Assembly: GCA_020445945.1 (NCBI GenBank) | Contig: JAGRFQ010000086.1 | Coordinates: 14,848-63,797 of the forward strand | Direction of reading: 5' to 3' | From: Rhodocyclaceae bacterium | Lineage (GTDB): Bacteria > Pseudomonadota > Gammaproteobacteria > Burkholderiales > Rhodocyclaceae | Length of the DNA stretch: 48,950 bases | Part shown: one piece after another, positions 20,178 through 28,431 of the stretch | Numbering within the stretch: the first letter of the stretch is position 1 | How the letters are laid out: the number at the start of each line of letters is the position of its first letter | Program-made: the position numbers and the translations under genes | Notes under the pieces: generated by a model | The model's input: the letters and a program-made list of their open reading frames with translations, nothing else | What the model was told of the DNA's origin: nothing | Database searches by the model: none

Positions 20178-20212
20178 CGGCGCAAGTGTCGACATAGTTG
20201 ACGCTTGCGCCG
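20178..20212 (+). terminator. hairpin after the giant gene (terminator or mRNA-end structure)
   Basis: Arms CGGCGCAAGTGTC and GACGCTTGCGCCG pair over 12 of 13 positions around a nine-base loop. No T-run follows, so this is not a textbook intrinsic terminator. It could stabilise the very long mRNA or cause partial termination. Confidence 0.45.
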
Positions 20213-20254
20213 CAAACCGGCCAGACACGATTGATTTTTAAGGTATTTTTTTTG

Positions 20255-20270
20255 TGGCGCGATTATTGCT
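20255..20270 (+). promoter_or_regulatory. sigma-54 (-24/-12) promoter for the PEP-CTERM gene at 20302
   Basis: TGGCGCGATTATTGCT differs from the TGGCACG-N4-TTGCW consensus at one position and keeps GG and GC ten bases apart. The expected start near 20281 gives a leader of about 20 bases carrying GGAGG. It is the best sigma-54 match I found in the window. Confidence 0.8.
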
Positions 20271-20301
20271 CTGCTCACAAAAACACTCTTCCGGAGGCGT
20301 C

Positions 20302-21012
20302 ATGTCCCGCGTAGCAACACACACCCCGGCCCACTTCGGCCTCACTGCCACCCTTGCCACCGTTTGTGCGCTGCTGGCTGCCCCGGCCTCGGCCGCGGTG
20401 ATCGCTTCGCAGGCACCGGTCGATGGCGGCATCGACTACGAATCCACCGTCACCTTCGGCTATCACAATGGTGACACCTTCGCCATGAGCAACAGCGGCA
20501 CGGTCACCGGTCTGGAATGGTGGGGGTCGCAAACCCTCGAGTTGCCGGGCGGCGGACGCGATACCACCGGTTTCTACATCCGCCTGTTCAACGACCTGTC
20601 GGCCAATGCCGTGCCAGTGTTCGAATGCGATTACCTCAGTAACTCCGCCACGACCTGCGACGCACCGGTTGTCGCCAGCACCACGAACATCACGAACATC
20701 TTTATCGATCCGGTCGACAAATTCTCAATCACCTTTGCCACGCCGATTGCACTGGCAGCCGGCAACTATCTGTTGTCGATCGGCAACGAGCTCGACGTCT
20801 GGTACTGGCTGGAAGGCAACGACCCCGGCGGCCTCGGCTACTACCGTTCCGCGGACAACGAAGACTGGACCGGCGCAGACCCGGGCTTTTCCCTCACCGT
20901 GCTGGGCACGCTCAACCAGCCGCCGGTGGGGCTCCCCGAGCCCGGCACCCTGGCCCTGCTCGGGCTGGCCGGCGTTGGCGCCGCGCTGAGCCGGCGCAAA
21001 CGCGCCGGCTGA
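20302..21012 (+). CDS. PEP-CTERM sorting-domain exported protein
   Basis: A 236-residue protein. ATG at 20302 is chosen because GGAGG (20293-20297) lies four bases before it and a signal peptide follows (hydrophobic core about residues 14-32, ending ASAA). A GTG further upstream would overlap the sigma-54 promoter. The C-terminus is a canonical PEP-CTERM signal: LPEPGT, a small hydrophobic helix and SRRKRAG. The middle is Gly/Thr/Asn-rich, predicted beta-rich, with one cysteine pair (about residues 113 and 124) that may form a disulfide. No enzymatic motif is visible. Its position between the giant adhesin and its exporter, with a matching promoter type, suggests a shared surface-matrix programme. 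The export routes differ: Sec/exosortase here, type I for the giant protein. Confidence 0.88.
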   Translation: MSRVATHTPAHFGLTATLATVCALLAAPASAAVIASQAPVDGGIDYESTVTFGYHNGDTFAMSNSGTVTGLEWWGSQTLELPGGGRDTTGFYIRLFNDLSANAVPVFECDYLSNSATTCDAPVVASTTNITNIFIDPVDKFSITFATPIALAAGNYLLSIGNELDVWYWLEGNDPGGLGYYRSADNEDWTGADPGFSLTVLGTLNQPPVGLPEPGTLALLGLAGVGAALSRRKRAG

Positions 21013-21025
21013 CCTGCCCCGGCAA

Positions 21026-21049
21026 GATGCCCCGCCCGTGCGGGGCATC
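21026..21049 (+). terminator. perfect 10-bp hairpin after the PEP-CTERM gene
   Basis: GATGCCCCGC, loop CCGT, GCGGGGCATC. The stem is perfect but no T-tract follows, so termination strength is uncertain. It separates the PEP-CTERM gene from the ABC exporter gene. Confidence 0.5.
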
Positions 21050-21100
21050 CCGCATTTGATGGGGATCGCCCCGCCGGCCCCGCCTTAGTGGAATCAGGAC

Positions 21101-22816
21101 ATGTCCGCCGCCCCCGCTGCAAAAATCGACTCGCCCTTCCGCCGCGCCATGGACGGCGCACGGGCAACCCTGCGCCAGATCACCTTTTTCAGCTTCTTCA
21201 TCAACCTGCTGATGCTGACCTCCTCGATCTACATGCTCCAGGTGTACGACCGGGTGCTGGCCTCGCGCAGCGAGTCAACGCTGCTGTTCCTGACCCTCTT
21301 TGCCGCGGCATGCCTGATCACCCTGGCCGCGCTCGAAGTGGTGCGCTCGCGCCTGCTGGTGCGAATGGGCGCGCGCTTCGACGCCCAGTTGTCGGGCCAG
21401 GTGTTCACGCGCACGCTGGCCGCCGGACGCAACGGCGAGGCGCTGCGCGACCTCGACACCTTGCGCGGCTTCCTCACCGGCGCCCAGATCCTGAGCCTGC
21501 TCGACGCACCGTGGATGCCGATCTACGTCGCGCTGGTGTATCTGCTGCACCCGCTGCTCGGCCACGTCGCGCTGGTTGGCGCCATCGTGCTGTTTGCACT
21601 TGGCCTGTGGAACGAGCGCAGCACCCGCGCGCCGCTGGCCGAAGCAGGCGGCGAGCTGGCGGCGAGCACCCGCTTCGCCGAGCTGAGCGCGCGCAACGCC
21701 GAAGCGGTACGGGCCATGGGCATGCTCCCGGGGCTGACCGCCATCTGGCGCAAACGCCACGACCTCGGGCTGGGGCTGCAGGGCGTGGCCAGCGATCGCG
21801 CCGGCAACGTCGCGGCCATCGCCAAGGCCACGCGCTTTCTGCTCCAGATCGCGATTCTGGGGATCGGCGCGTGGCTGGTGATTCAGGAAGAAACCACCGC
21901 CGGCGTGATGATTGCCGCATCGATCATCATGGGGCGCGGGCTCGCGCCGGTCGAGGCAGCCATTGGGGGCTGGCGCGGTTTCCTGCACGCCCGGCAGGCG
22001 CATCGGCGCCTGGAACGGGAATTCGGCGACAGCGCGGACGAAAACGACGCCATGCCGCTGCCCGCCCCCAAGGGCGCGCTGCGCTTCGAGGCGGTCATCG
22101 GCGGCCCGCCCGAGGCGCGCAAAGCCACCGTGCGAGACCTCAACTTCGCGCTCGATGCCGGCACCTGCCTGGGCATCACCGGCCCCAGCGCCGCAGGCAA
22201 GTCCACCCTCGCGCGGCTGGCGGTCGGCGTATGGCGGCCGATGACCGGCGTGGTTCGCCTCGACGGCGTCAACATCGCCGACTGGACGCGCGAGGATGTG
22301 GGGCCGCACATCGGCTATCTGCCGCAGGACATCGAGCTGTTTCCCGGCACGGTTGCCGAGAACATCGCCCGTTTTGGAAAGATCGACCCGCAGGCCACCG
22401 TCGACGCGGCGCAGCTGGCCGGCGCCCATCAGGTCATTCTCGAGCTCCCGCAGGGTTACGACACCGAAATCGGCCCGGGCGGCTTCAATCTCTCCGGCGG
22501 CCAACGCCAGCGCATCGGTCTGGCGCGCGCCTTCTATGGCCGCCCGGCGCTGATCGTGCTCGACGAGCCGACCTCGAACCTCGACGCCGAAGGCGAAAGC
22601 GCGGTCCGTCAGGCCATGGATGCGCTGCGCAGCGGCGGGCGCACCGTCATCGTCATCGCCCACCGCCCCGCCGTTCTCGGCGGCACCGACCAGTTGATGG
22701 TGGTCCAGCGCGGTCAGATTGCGGGCATGGGCCCCACCGCCGAGGTGATGCCGCAGATCACGCGCCGGGTCGTCGCCAAGCCCGCGGCGGAAACCACCGG
22801 AGCCAGCCATGTCTGA
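21101..22816 (+). CDS. type I secretion ABC transporter, PrtD-like permease/ATPase
   Basis: A 571-residue inner-membrane exporter with the usual fused layout of type I secretion ATPases. Transmembrane segments fill the first 300 residues, starting with FSFFINLLMLTSSIYM, and a nucleotide-binding domain follows. Walker A is GPSAAGKS (361-368, with Ala where Gly is common), signature LSGGQ (464-468), Walker B ends D488-E489, and the switch histidine is in VIAHRP. It lacks the N-terminal C39-like domain of HlyB, as PrtD/AprD proteins do. It would energise export of an unfolded substrate with a C-terminal signal. The giant protein is the obvious candidate, which is inference from proximity. It overlaps the adaptor gene by eight bases. 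Ribosome-binding site is weak. Confidence 0.92.
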   Translation: MSAAPAAKIDSPFRRAMDGARATLRQITFFSFFINLLMLTSSIYMLQVYDRVLASRSESTLLFLTLFAAACLITLAALEVVRSRLLVRMGARFDAQLSGQVFTRTLAAGRNGEALRDLDTLRGFLTGAQILSLLDAPWMPIYVALVYLLHPLLGHVALVGAIVLFALGLWNERSTRAPLAEAGGELAASTRFAELSARNAEAVRAMGMLPGLTAIWRKRHDLGLGLQGVASDRAGNVAAIAKATRFLLQIAILGIGAWLVIQEETTAGVMIAASIIMGRGLAPVEAAIGGWRGFLHARQAHRRLEREFGDSADENDAMPLPAPKGALRFEAVIGGPPEARKATVRDLNFALDAGTCLGITGPSAAGKSTLARLAVGVWRPMTGVVRLDGVNIADWTREDVGPHIGYLPQDIELFPGTVAENIARFGKIDPQATVDAAQLAGAHQVILELPQGYDTEIGPGGFNLSGGQRQRIGLARAFYGRPALIVLDEPTSNLDAEGESAVRQAMDALRSGGRTVIVIAHRPAVLGGTDQLMVVQRGQIAGMGPTAEVMPQITRRVVAKPAAETTGASHV

Positions 22817-24152
22817 CATCGTCAGCGCACACCCCATCGACGGCATGGTCATCGGCGAACGGCAGGCCACCGCGCAGATCCGCCGCTGGCAACGCATCGG
22901 CTTGCTGATCCTCGCCGCCACCTTCGGGGTGGTGCTGCTGTGGTCCTGGCTGGCGCCGCTGTCGAGCGCGGTGGTGGCCACCGGGATGGTCAAGGTCGAC
23001 AGCAACCGCAAGCGCATCCAGCACCAGGAAGGCGGAGTGGTCAAGGAGATTCTTGTGCGCGACGGCGCGCAGGTCCGCGCCGGCGACGTGCTGGTGCGCC
23101 TCGACGAGACCCGCGCCGGCGCCTCGCAGGGCGTGCTGCAGACCCAGTACGACGCGGCGCTGGCGCTGCAATCCCGGCTCGCTGCGGAGCGCGATCAGGC
23201 CGAGTCGATCACCTGGCCGGCCGAGCTGCTGGCGCGCAGGGACGAGCCCGCCACCGCTGAAGTGCTCGAAGCGCAGGAATCCCAATTTCAGGCGCGCAAG
23301 GCCTCGCTGGCGGGCCAGCTGAGCATTCTCGACAAGCAGATCGGGGCCAAGAAAAGCGAGATCTACGGCCTGGCCGGACAACGCAATGCCAAGGAAGCGC
23401 AACTCGACAGCCTGCAGACCGAAAAAGCCGGCCTCGACGGCTTGATGGCCAAGGGGATGGTTGAAAAAACCAAGTACCGCAATCTCGAGCGCGAAATCGC
23501 CCGGGTGCAGGGCGAACGCGCTGAGCACGTCTCCGAAATCGCCGCCGCCCGCTCGCTGATCGGCGAGAAGGAATTGCAGAAATTCCAGATCGAAAAGACC
23601 TTTCACGAAGAGGTGACCGAAGAGCTGCGCAAGGTCCAGACCGACATCTACGACTATCTCCAGCGCATGGACGCGGCCCGCTTCGTGCTCGAACAGACCG
23701 AGCTGCGCTCGCCGGTCGATGGCACCGTCACCGACCTGCGCGTACACACCGTGGGCGGCGTGGTCACGCCCGGCGAAGTGCTGCTCGAAATCGTGCCCGC
23801 CAACGACCGCCTGATCGTCGAGGCACGGGTCAGCCCGCAGGACGTCGACCGCGTGCACATCGGCCAGAGCGCCGGCATCAAGCTCTCGGCCTTCGATCAG
23901 CGCACCCTGCCGGAGCTCGACGGCACGGTCACCTACCTGTCGGCCGACATCATCGAAGACCAACGCAGCGGCCAGGGTTTCTTCCTCACCCGGGTCGAAG
24001 TGCCGGAAGATCAACTCGCCCGGCTGAACGGCCTGCAGGTCGTCCCCGGCATGATGGCGTCGGTGTTTGTGCGCACCGGCGAGCGCACCTTCGTCGAATA
24101 TCTGCTGCGCCCCATCACCGCCAGCTTCGACCGCGCCTGGCGCGAGCGCTGA
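22809..24152 (+). CDS. HlyD-family periplasmic adaptor of type I secretion (PrtE-like)
   Basis: A 447-residue protein: short cytoplasmic N-terminus, one membrane span (about residues 29-50), a biotinyl-lipoyl-like half motif (IQHQEGGVVKEI...V..GDVLVRLD, about 70-105), a long alpha-helical coiled-coil hairpin (about 110-290), the second lipoyl half (LRSPVDGTV) and a beta-barrel C-terminus. This is the standard membrane fusion protein that links the ABC exporter to an outer-membrane TolC-type channel. ATGTCTGA at 22809-22816 shows overlap with the exporter stop codon, so the pair is translationally coupled. No TolC/PrtF gene follows. The next genes run on the other strand, so the channel must be encoded elsewhere. 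Confidence 0.92.
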   Translation: MSDIVSAHPIDGMVIGERQATAQIRRWQRIGLLILAATFGVVLLWSWLAPLSSAVVATGMVKVDSNRKRIQHQEGGVVKEILVRDGAQVRAGDVLVRLDETRAGASQGVLQTQYDAALALQSRLAAERDQAESITWPAELLARRDEPATAEVLEAQESQFQARKASLAGQLSILDKQIGAKKSEIYGLAGQRNAKEAQLDSLQTEKAGLDGLMAKGMVEKTKYRNLEREIARVQGERAEHVSEIAAARSLIGEKELQKFQIEKTFHEEVTEELRKVQTDIYDYLQRMDAARFVLEQTELRSPVDGTVTDLRVHTVGGVVTPGEVLLEIVPANDRLIVEARVSPQDVDRVHIGQSAGIKLSAFDQRTLPELDGTVTYLSADIIEDQRSGQGFFLTRVEVPEDQLARLNGLQVVPGMMASVFVRTGERTFVEYLLRPITASFDRAWRER

Positions 24153-24168
24153 GCGGCCACGGCGCGCC

Positions 24169-25257
24169 TCACTCGTAGCCGGTCAGTTCCATGAAACCGA
24201 CCCCGCCGCCCCCGCCCTCGACCCGCACCACACCCTCCCAGTACGGAAAGCGCCCGCCCAGCCACTGATCGTCGATCAGCGCGCGCACGCTCCATTCGCG
24301 GTTCAGCCGGGGCAGCCGCACGTGCCAGCTGAGCGGCAGATCGCGCGTGGCGGCGGGATCGTCGGCGGTGGGCGTGGGCACGCGGCGGGTGTCGAGCACG
24401 CGCAGCTCGATCTCGTCGGCGCTCAGCGTGCGTGCGCTGCCATCGGGGGCGATCCAGCTGCCGCTGAGCCAGTGCGCGCCGTCGGCGTGGCGCAGGCGAT
24501 AGAGCATCAACGCGTGGCCGTCGGCCAGGTGCAGCGAGAACCAGTCCCAGCCCTGCTGATTGCCGGCCAGCGGCTGCGAGCTCCATTCGCGGTCGAGCCA
24601 GCCGCGGCCGGTGAGGTGGATGGGCCGGCCGTCGAGAACGATACTGCCGCTGACCGCGATGTGCGGCTGGCTGTAGTAGTAGCTCGCCTGGCCTTGCGCG
24701 GATTTGCGGCTGTAGCCATTTTCCCCTTGCAGCACATACGGCCGGTCGCTGTGCAGACGCATGTCGATACGCGCCTCGCCGACCGTGAAGCGCAAGCGGC
24801 CGGGCAGCATCTCGGCGCCGGAGGCGGTCAGCGACCAGTCGTCCAGCCACGCCGCAAAGCCGCCGTTCTCCAGCCGCACGCCGGCCTGCCCGATGCCGCC
24901 ACGCGCAAAGCGTTGCGCATGGCGATGACCGTCCGGCGTGGTGATCGCCGCGTGGGCCATCCACAGCTGATGGCTGCGCCAGCCACCGGTGTCGATGCCC
25001 GGACGCATGGCCTGCCGGAACAGCGTCCATTGCAACCCCCAGTCGCGACCCGCGTCGTCCTTGAGATTGGCGGTGACATACCACCACTCGATGCGGTGGC
25101 CGGGGTGCGGCAGGTGGTCGGCCGGGAAGCTGAACGCGCGGCCGGGCACCACCGCGGCGTAGCCCGCGCCGGCACCGCGCAGCACCTGGTACGGGTCGCC
25201 CTGCGCCGCAGCCGGGCCGGCGAGCAGCGCCCACAACGCAAGGGCAAGCCACTTCAT
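24169..25257 (-). CDS. AttH/CrtC-like lipocalin-fold exported protein
   Basis: A 362-residue protein with a clear signal peptide (MKWLALALWALLAGPAAAQG). It carries the hallmark motifs of the AttH / carotenoid 1,2-hydratase-like family: HRIEWWYVTANL near residue 54, GWLDREWSSQPL, GWDWFSLHL and a C-terminal VEGGGGGVGFMELTGY. These proteins have two lipocalin-like beta-barrels. In AttEFGH systems AttH is the exported partner of an ABC transporter, and this gene overlaps the upstream permease gene by four bases (ATGA), supporting that reading. Its ligand is unknown, probably a lipid or other hydrophobic molecule. Carotenoid hydratase activity is unlikely because no carotenoid genes are near. Confidence 0.87.
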   Translation of the reverse strand: MKWLALALWALLAGPAAAQGDPYQVLRGAGAGYAAVVPGRAFSFPADHLPHPGHRIEWWYVTANLKDDAGRDWGLQWTLFRQAMRPGIDTGGWRSHQLWMAHAAITTPDGHRHAQRFARGGIGQAGVRLENGGFAAWLDDWSLTASGAEMLPGRLRFTVGEARIDMRLHSDRPYVLQGENGYSRKSAQGQASYYYSQPHIAVSGSIVLDGRPIHLTGRGWLDREWSSQPLAGNQQGWDWFSLHLADGHALMLYRLRHADGAHWLSGSWIAPDGSARTLSADEIELRVLDTRRVPTPTADDPAATRDLPLSWHVRLPRLNREWSVRALIDDQWLGGRFPYWEGVVRVEGGGGGVGFMELTGYE

Positions 25258-27761
25258 TGCGCGCTCCCGAGCTGCGCCATCGCTTGCGGCAGCCGACGCG
25301 TGAGCCGGGTCGTCACCACCGCCAGCGCCAGCGCCACCACCGCGGCGCTGAGCGCGCCGAGCTTGAGCGCCGGCAGCGGCGACCACAGCATCGGCATGCT
25401 CCAACCAAAGGCGATTACGTTGAGTTTGTGAATCAGCAACCACGACAGCAGCGCGCCGAGCGGAATCGCGAGCAGCCAGGTCACGCCGACGAACAGCGCC
25501 AGCGGCACCGCGATCACCCGCAGCAACTCGCCCCGGGTCACGCCCAACGCCCGCCACTGGGCAAACTCGGGCAGGCGTTCGTGGAGGATCGCGAGCAGCG
25601 CGGTCAGCAGCGCGATGCCGGCCACCAGCAGGGTGAGCGTGTTCATCGCGGCGGTCATCGCAAAGGTGCGCTCGAAGATCTTCATCGACACGCGCTTGAT
25701 GTCGCCCTGCGCGAACCACTCGCCGGGCTGCACGCCGGCCGCCACCAGCGCAGCCTCGGCGCTTGCTACCGCCGCGCCGGGCGCAAGCCACAGCGCCAGC
25801 CCGGCCGGTTGCGCGTCGCGCCAGTGGCGGGCGAGCGCCTCGCGCGGCAGGTAGAACTGGTAGTGGGCGTTGCCGTAGTCGTGGAAGAAGCCGGCGACGG
25901 TGTAGTCGATGGCACCGTCGTCGGTGGTGAGCGTCAGCGTGTCGCCCAGGCGCAAGCCGCCCAGATAATGGGTCTGCTCGCTGGCCAGAATCAGTCGCGG
26001 CGCGCTGCCGTCGCCGCCCGACCAGCGCGCGACCGCCGCCGGCTGCGCCGCCGCTAGGGGCAGGCGGGCGATGTCCGGCGCGCGGGTATCGAGGCCGTAT
26101 ACCCGCGTCGGCCGGCCCTGCCAGCGGAGGGTCACGCCGGTGCGCGCATGGCCGGCGGCGAGCCAGCCGGCGTGGGCCGGGTCGGCGACGAAGCGCGGCG
26201 CATCGAGCCCTGGACTGTTCACGTAGAGGTCGGCGCCGATGCGCTGGTCGAGCCAGTCGGCCAGCGCGGTGCGAAAACTGCCGATCAGGGTCTCGACCCC
26301 GAGGTTGGCGGTCAGCGCCAGCAGCAGGGCCATCATCGCCGTGCGCAGCGCGGGCAATTGCACCCACCCGTCGCTGACGATCCAGCGCCGGGTCAGCGGC
26401 GCGCCGGCCAGCGCGCGCCCGAGCAGGCGGTGCGTGGCGGCGAGGAGCTGCGGCAAGGCCCACGCCGCGGCAAACAGCACCAGCGCGAGAAGCACAAAGC
26501 CTTCCACGATCGAGCGCATGCGCCAGAACATCAGCACCGCCGCCAAGGCCAGCGCGCTGGCACCGAGCAGCAGCCCGCGCCGCGCACGCGCATCGGCCGC
26601 CACTGCGCTCGCCGCGCTGCTTGCCGGCAACACGGCCCCGCGCAGCTGCAGCAACAAGGGCCACGCCAGCGCCACAGCGAGCCCGCTCAGACTCAGCAGC
26701 CAGGCGACGGCCAGCGTCAGCGGATCGAGCGCAAGCTCGGCGCCGACCACCGCGCCGTACAGATTCTGCAGGCTGGCGCTGACGCTGGGCAACAAGGCGT
26801 GGCTGAGCACCAAGCCGGCGAGCACCCCGAGCACGCTGCCGAGCACGCTCCACACCAGCGTCTCGGCCACCACGGCCTGCGCCAGCGCGCGCACGCTGAC
26901 GCCCATCAGGCGCAGCGCACGCAGCGTGGGGCGGCGATACCACAGCGAAAACCGCACCGCGTTGAAGACGATGAACAGCCCGACCGCGAAAGACAGCAGG
27001 CTCATCGCGGTGAGCTGGGTGTGCAGGCTGGCGGTGAGCTCGGTGAGATCGAGGCGCTGCTGGTTGGCTTCGAGGCGCAGCCCGGCCGGCAAGGCGGCGC
27101 TGAGCTGCGCGAGCGCTGCGGGCGCCATCGGCCCGACCGCCAGCGCGCTAAAGCGCTCGCGACCGAGCAGCGCCAGCGCGGCACCGACGTCCATGAACAC
27201 CTGCCGCCCCTGCTGCGCGCGTGTGGCGATCACCGCCGGCGGCAGTTCGCGGCCGTCGCGCAGGCGCAGCCGGTCCCCCGCGGCAACGCCCAGCTCCTGC
27301 GCCAGATCGGCGGGAAACCACGCCTGGTAGGGCGGTTCGATGAGCGCCGGCCAGTCGAGATCGGCCTCGCCCAGCACGTCGCCCCCGGCAAGCGCCGCCG
27401 GCAGCGCGAGCAGATCGGTGGCGATGAGCGCCAGCGGCGCATTGTCGGCAGTGCTCAGCCGTGCCTGCACCAGCGGAAACACCTGCCGAAAGCCGCCACG
27501 GCGCAGCGCAATGTAGTCGGCCAGCGCCACCCCGGCACCGTCGCGGGCGCGAATCCAGTGGTGGGTCTGCGCACCGAGCACCGCGTCGGCTTCGGCGTAG
27601 CTGGCGCGCGCGTGGCTGTTGATGATCTGCACCGCCGACCACAGCGCGACGCCGGCGACCAGCCCGGCGAGCAGAAAGACCGCTTGCCACGGGTGGCGCC
27701 AGTAATGGCTCAGCAGCGCCTTGACGACCCCGCCGAGGCGCTCGCGCTCAGCCGGGCGCAT
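25254..27761 (-). CDS. FtsX-family ABC transporter permease (AttF/AttG-like, two permease units)
   Basis: An 835-residue inner-membrane protein. The N-terminal span (about residues 26-46), a large periplasmic domain, three spans at about 280-380, further spans near 400-460 and a second periplasmic domain, followed by a last group of spans near 700-820, match a tandem FtsX-type arrangement. This is the layout of LolCE/MacB-type transporters that work on substrates in the membrane or periplasm rather than pumping across. In AttEFGH systems two permeases (AttF, AttG) are described; here one long polypeptide appears to combine both. It overlaps the ATPase gene by 14 bases and the AttH-like gene by four. 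No frameshift is seen. Confidence 0.88.
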   Translation of the reverse strand: MRPAERERLGGVVKALLSHYWRHPWQAVFLLAGLVAGVALWSAVQIINSHARASYAEADAVLGAQTHHWIRARDGAGVALADYIALRRGGFRQVFPLVQARLSTADNAPLALIATDLLALPAALAGGDVLGEADLDWPALIEPPYQAWFPADLAQELGVAAGDRLRLRDGRELPPAVIATRAQQGRQVFMDVGAALALLGRERFSALAVGPMAPAALAQLSAALPAGLRLEANQQRLDLTELTASLHTQLTAMSLLSFAVGLFIVFNAVRFSLWYRRPTLRALRLMGVSVRALAQAVVAETLVWSVLGSVLGVLAGLVLSHALLPSVSASLQNLYGAVVGAELALDPLTLAVAWLLSLSGLAVALAWPLLLQLRGAVLPASSAASAVAADARARRGLLLGASALALAAVLMFWRMRSIVEGFVLLALVLFAAAWALPQLLAATHRLLGRALAGAPLTRRWIVSDGWVQLPALRTAMMALLLALTANLGVETLIGSFRTALADWLDQRIGADLYVNSPGLDAPRFVADPAHAGWLAAGHARTGVTLRWQGRPTRVYGLDTRAPDIARLPLAAAQPAAVARWSGGDGSAPRLILASEQTHYLGGLRLGDTLTLTTDDGAIDYTVAGFFHDYGNAHYQFYLPREALARHWRDAQPAGLALWLAPGAAVASAEAALVAAGVQPGEWFAQGDIKRVSMKIFERTFAMTAAMNTLTLLVAGIALLTALLAILHERLPEFAQWRALGVTRGELLRVIAVPLALFVGVTWLLAIPLGALLSWLLIHKLNVIAFGWSMPMLWSPLPALKLGALSAAVVALALAVVTTRLTRRLPQAMAQLGSAQ

Positions 27762-28413
27762 CGTGCAGGCGGCCGTCGCGCAGCCACAGCGTGCGGTCGA
27801 GCACGGCGGCCATCGCGCGGCTGTGGGTGACCATCAGCAGGGCGCTGCCGGCCTCGGCCACCAGATCGCGAAACAGCGCCATCACCGCGCCGCTGCTGCG
27901 TTCGTCGAGATTGCCGGTGGGCTCGTCGGCGAGCACCAGCGGCGGTCGGTGGAGCAAGGCGCGGGCGATGGCGACGCGCTGCTGCTGGCCGCCGGAGAGC
28001 TGGTGCGGCAGCTTGGCGAGCTGGCTGCGCAGGCCGAGGCGGTCGATCAGCGTGGCCTCGAAGGCGGCGTCGAGGCGCCCGCACAGCGCGGCCTGGAAGC
28101 GGATGTTGTCGGCCACGCTGAGGGTGCCGACAAGGTGGAATTGCTGGAACACGAGGCTCACCGTGCCACGCCGCAGCGCCGCCAGCGCACGCTCGTCCAT
28201 GCCCGCCAGATTCTGCCCGGCGACGCGCACGGTGCCGGCGTCGGGGACGTCCAGCCCGGCGGCCAGGTGTAGCAGGGTGCTCTTGCCGCTGCCGCTCTCG
28301 CCAAGCAGGGCGACCGCCTCGCCCGGCGCGACGGCAAGATCGACGCCCGCCAGCACGGTGACGTCACCGCCGGGCTGGGCGTAGCGTTTGACGACCTGCG
28401 AGAACGCCAGCAC
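27748..28413 (-). CDS. ABC transporter ATP-binding protein (LolD/MacB type, AttE-like)
   Basis: A 221-residue ATPase. Walker A is GESGSGKS (38-45), signature LSGGQQQR (139-146), Walker B LVLADEP with catalytic D163-E164, and the switch histidine is H197. The LSGGQQQR and ADEPTGNLD patterns are characteristic of the LolD/MacB/FtsE group that drives mechanotransmission permeases. Start codon is GTG, with no clear Shine-Dalgarno sequence, 18 bases after the stop of the ChaN-like gene, so it is likely translated from the same message. Partner permease is the next gene. Substrate unknown. Confidence 0.92.
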   Translation of the reverse strand: MLAFSQVVKRYAQPGGDVTVLAGVDLAVAPGEAVALLGESGSGKSTLLHLAAGLDVPDAGTVRVAGQNLAGMDERALAALRRGTVSLVFQQFHLVGTLSVADNIRFQAALCGRLDAAFEATLIDRLGLRSQLAKLPHQLSGGQQQRVAIARALLHRPPLVLADEPTGNLDERSSGAVMALFRDLVAEAGSALLMVTHSRAMAAVLDRTLWLRDGRLHDAPG

Positions 28414-28431
28414 CGCGCCGCGCGCCTGCGC

